Shown here: piece by piece, positions 63,301 to 64,000 of the stretch
Position numbering within the stretch: position 1 is the stretch's first letter
Layout of the letters: the number at the start of each line of letters is the position of its first letter
NCBI GenBank assembly: GCA_024734495.1
Contig: JALMQS010000085.1
Location: forward strand, 24,940,920 to 25,004,919
Direction of reading: 5' to 3'
Source of the DNA: Forficula auricularia
Lineage: Eukaryota; Arthropoda; Insecta; Dermaptera; Forficulidae
DNA length: 64,000 bases
Made by a program: the position numbers and the translations under genes
The notes under the pieces: generated by a model
The model's database searches: none
What the model was told of the DNA's origin: nothing
What the model saw: the letters and a program-made list of their open reading frames with translations, nothing else

Positions 63301-63552
63301 TACTTAATGAGCTGTTATTCAACATCTCAGGATTAAATTTTAATTATAAATTAACACACTTCAAAATAATCATTATATTAAAATATTATAATATACGATT
63401 TCAGGTAACCTCTATACAAATTATGTGTAAATATCAAGTGTTAATGCAGTTTCAATGATGTAAAGGACAGGCACTAGCTACTGAACAGAACCCTATAAAA
63501 GTTTATTTATTCACTAAGTTTTTTTTTAATATCCCTCCGGGACTCTTCGAAA

Positions 63553-63825
63553 AAAACTAATGAATATTTTTTCAAAATTATGAGTTTGGACATTTTCATT
63601 TAGAATGAAAAACAACATTTTTGTTTCCAAAAATTGAAAAGGATGACATGGGTGACATTTGGTTTCAACAGGACGGGGCCACTTGCCACACAGCCAACGT
63701 AACAATCGATCTTTTGCGCACTGTTTTTGGAATTCGAATAATGATGTTGTGTTTCATTCATAAATGAAAATGTCCAATCTTTCTAATAAACTCATAATTA
63801 AAAAAAAATATTTATTAGTCTTTTT
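63553..63825 (+). pseudogene. mariner-like transposase fragment between inverted repeats
   Basis: 63640-63735 encodes DMGDIWFQQDGATCHTANVT then IDLLRTVFG, the second catalytic Asp region (QQDGA.CH) of a mariner-like transposase. AAAAACTAATGAATATTTTT..TGGACATTTTCATTTAGAAT and its near complement (63745-63825) flank it. The rest of the gene is gone. AATGGCCCACCCTATA at 63860 may be the original terminus. Confidence 0.75.
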
Positions 63826-64000
63826 ATTTTTTATATAGCCGATTCAAATTCCAAAAGTTAAATGGCCCACCCTATACTAGAATGTTACATTTTTTACATG
63901 CAAAAATACGAAATGAGCTAGGTTTTTTGGAATTCTCTTGCTTTTATATTGTTCCCCACTTAATCAGTCAGAAGATATGTTTAACTTGGAAAAATGGCAT

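Overview
The window is about 70 % A+T, has introns, and is packed with transposon debris. It is eukaryotic and most likely from an arthropod, probably an insect: it carries mariner, Tc1, hAT, R2-like and Jockey/CR1-type elements, tRNA-derived SINEs, and an 18S rRNA fragment whose variable stretch looks arthropod-like. Prokaryotic gene-finding logic does not apply, and most long ORFs are repeat or random open frames.

Host genes. (1) A complete five-exon gene on the minus strand, 13632 to 6058, encodes NSMCE1 (Nse1 of the SMC5/6 complex). All splice phases agree and the protein is 246 aa. Its introns hold a mariner element, an R2-like 3' end, a Tc1 remnant, a TTAA-flanked element and a SINE. 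(2) One exon of SPCS3 (signal peptidase complex subunit 3) lies at 45526-45700 on the plus strand. (3) Weaker candidates are a TATA-box first exon encoding a signal peptide (23505-23568, +), a 59-aa ORF (25261-25440, +), two 3'-terminal exons (28233-28420, +), and a set of short GC-richer exons on the minus strand (61.4-60.99 kb, 44.8 kb, 18.9 kb, 15.9 kb) that may belong to one large gene.

Mobile DNA. The dominant theme is fold-back elements that carry a hammerhead-ribozyme-like core: CTGANGA, one spare base, a short helix II, then GAAA. About 20 instances fall into roughly ten families whose helices differ in sequence but still pair. Four or five of these elements have the same plan (inverted arm, loop or array, arm, unique 3' tail) and are flanked by 11-18 bp direct repeats. 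That suggests they were copied by reverse transcription, as Penelope-like elements or retrozymes are. The clearest is 42013-42898: nine hammerhead units with an 86-87 bp period (seven inverted, two direct) between perfect 14-bp target duplications.

Other structure. There are tRNA-like sequences in inverted pairs (15.6, 22.3, 24.7, 52.7 kb), long near-perfect palindromes (26.1, 32.8, 37.1, 48.0 kb), tandem arrays of 173, about 340 and 119 bp, and hAT MITEs with exact 8-bp target duplications. A 144-bp piece of 18S rRNA sits inside the mariner transposase gene.

No CRISPR array, operon or intact autonomous transposon was seen.
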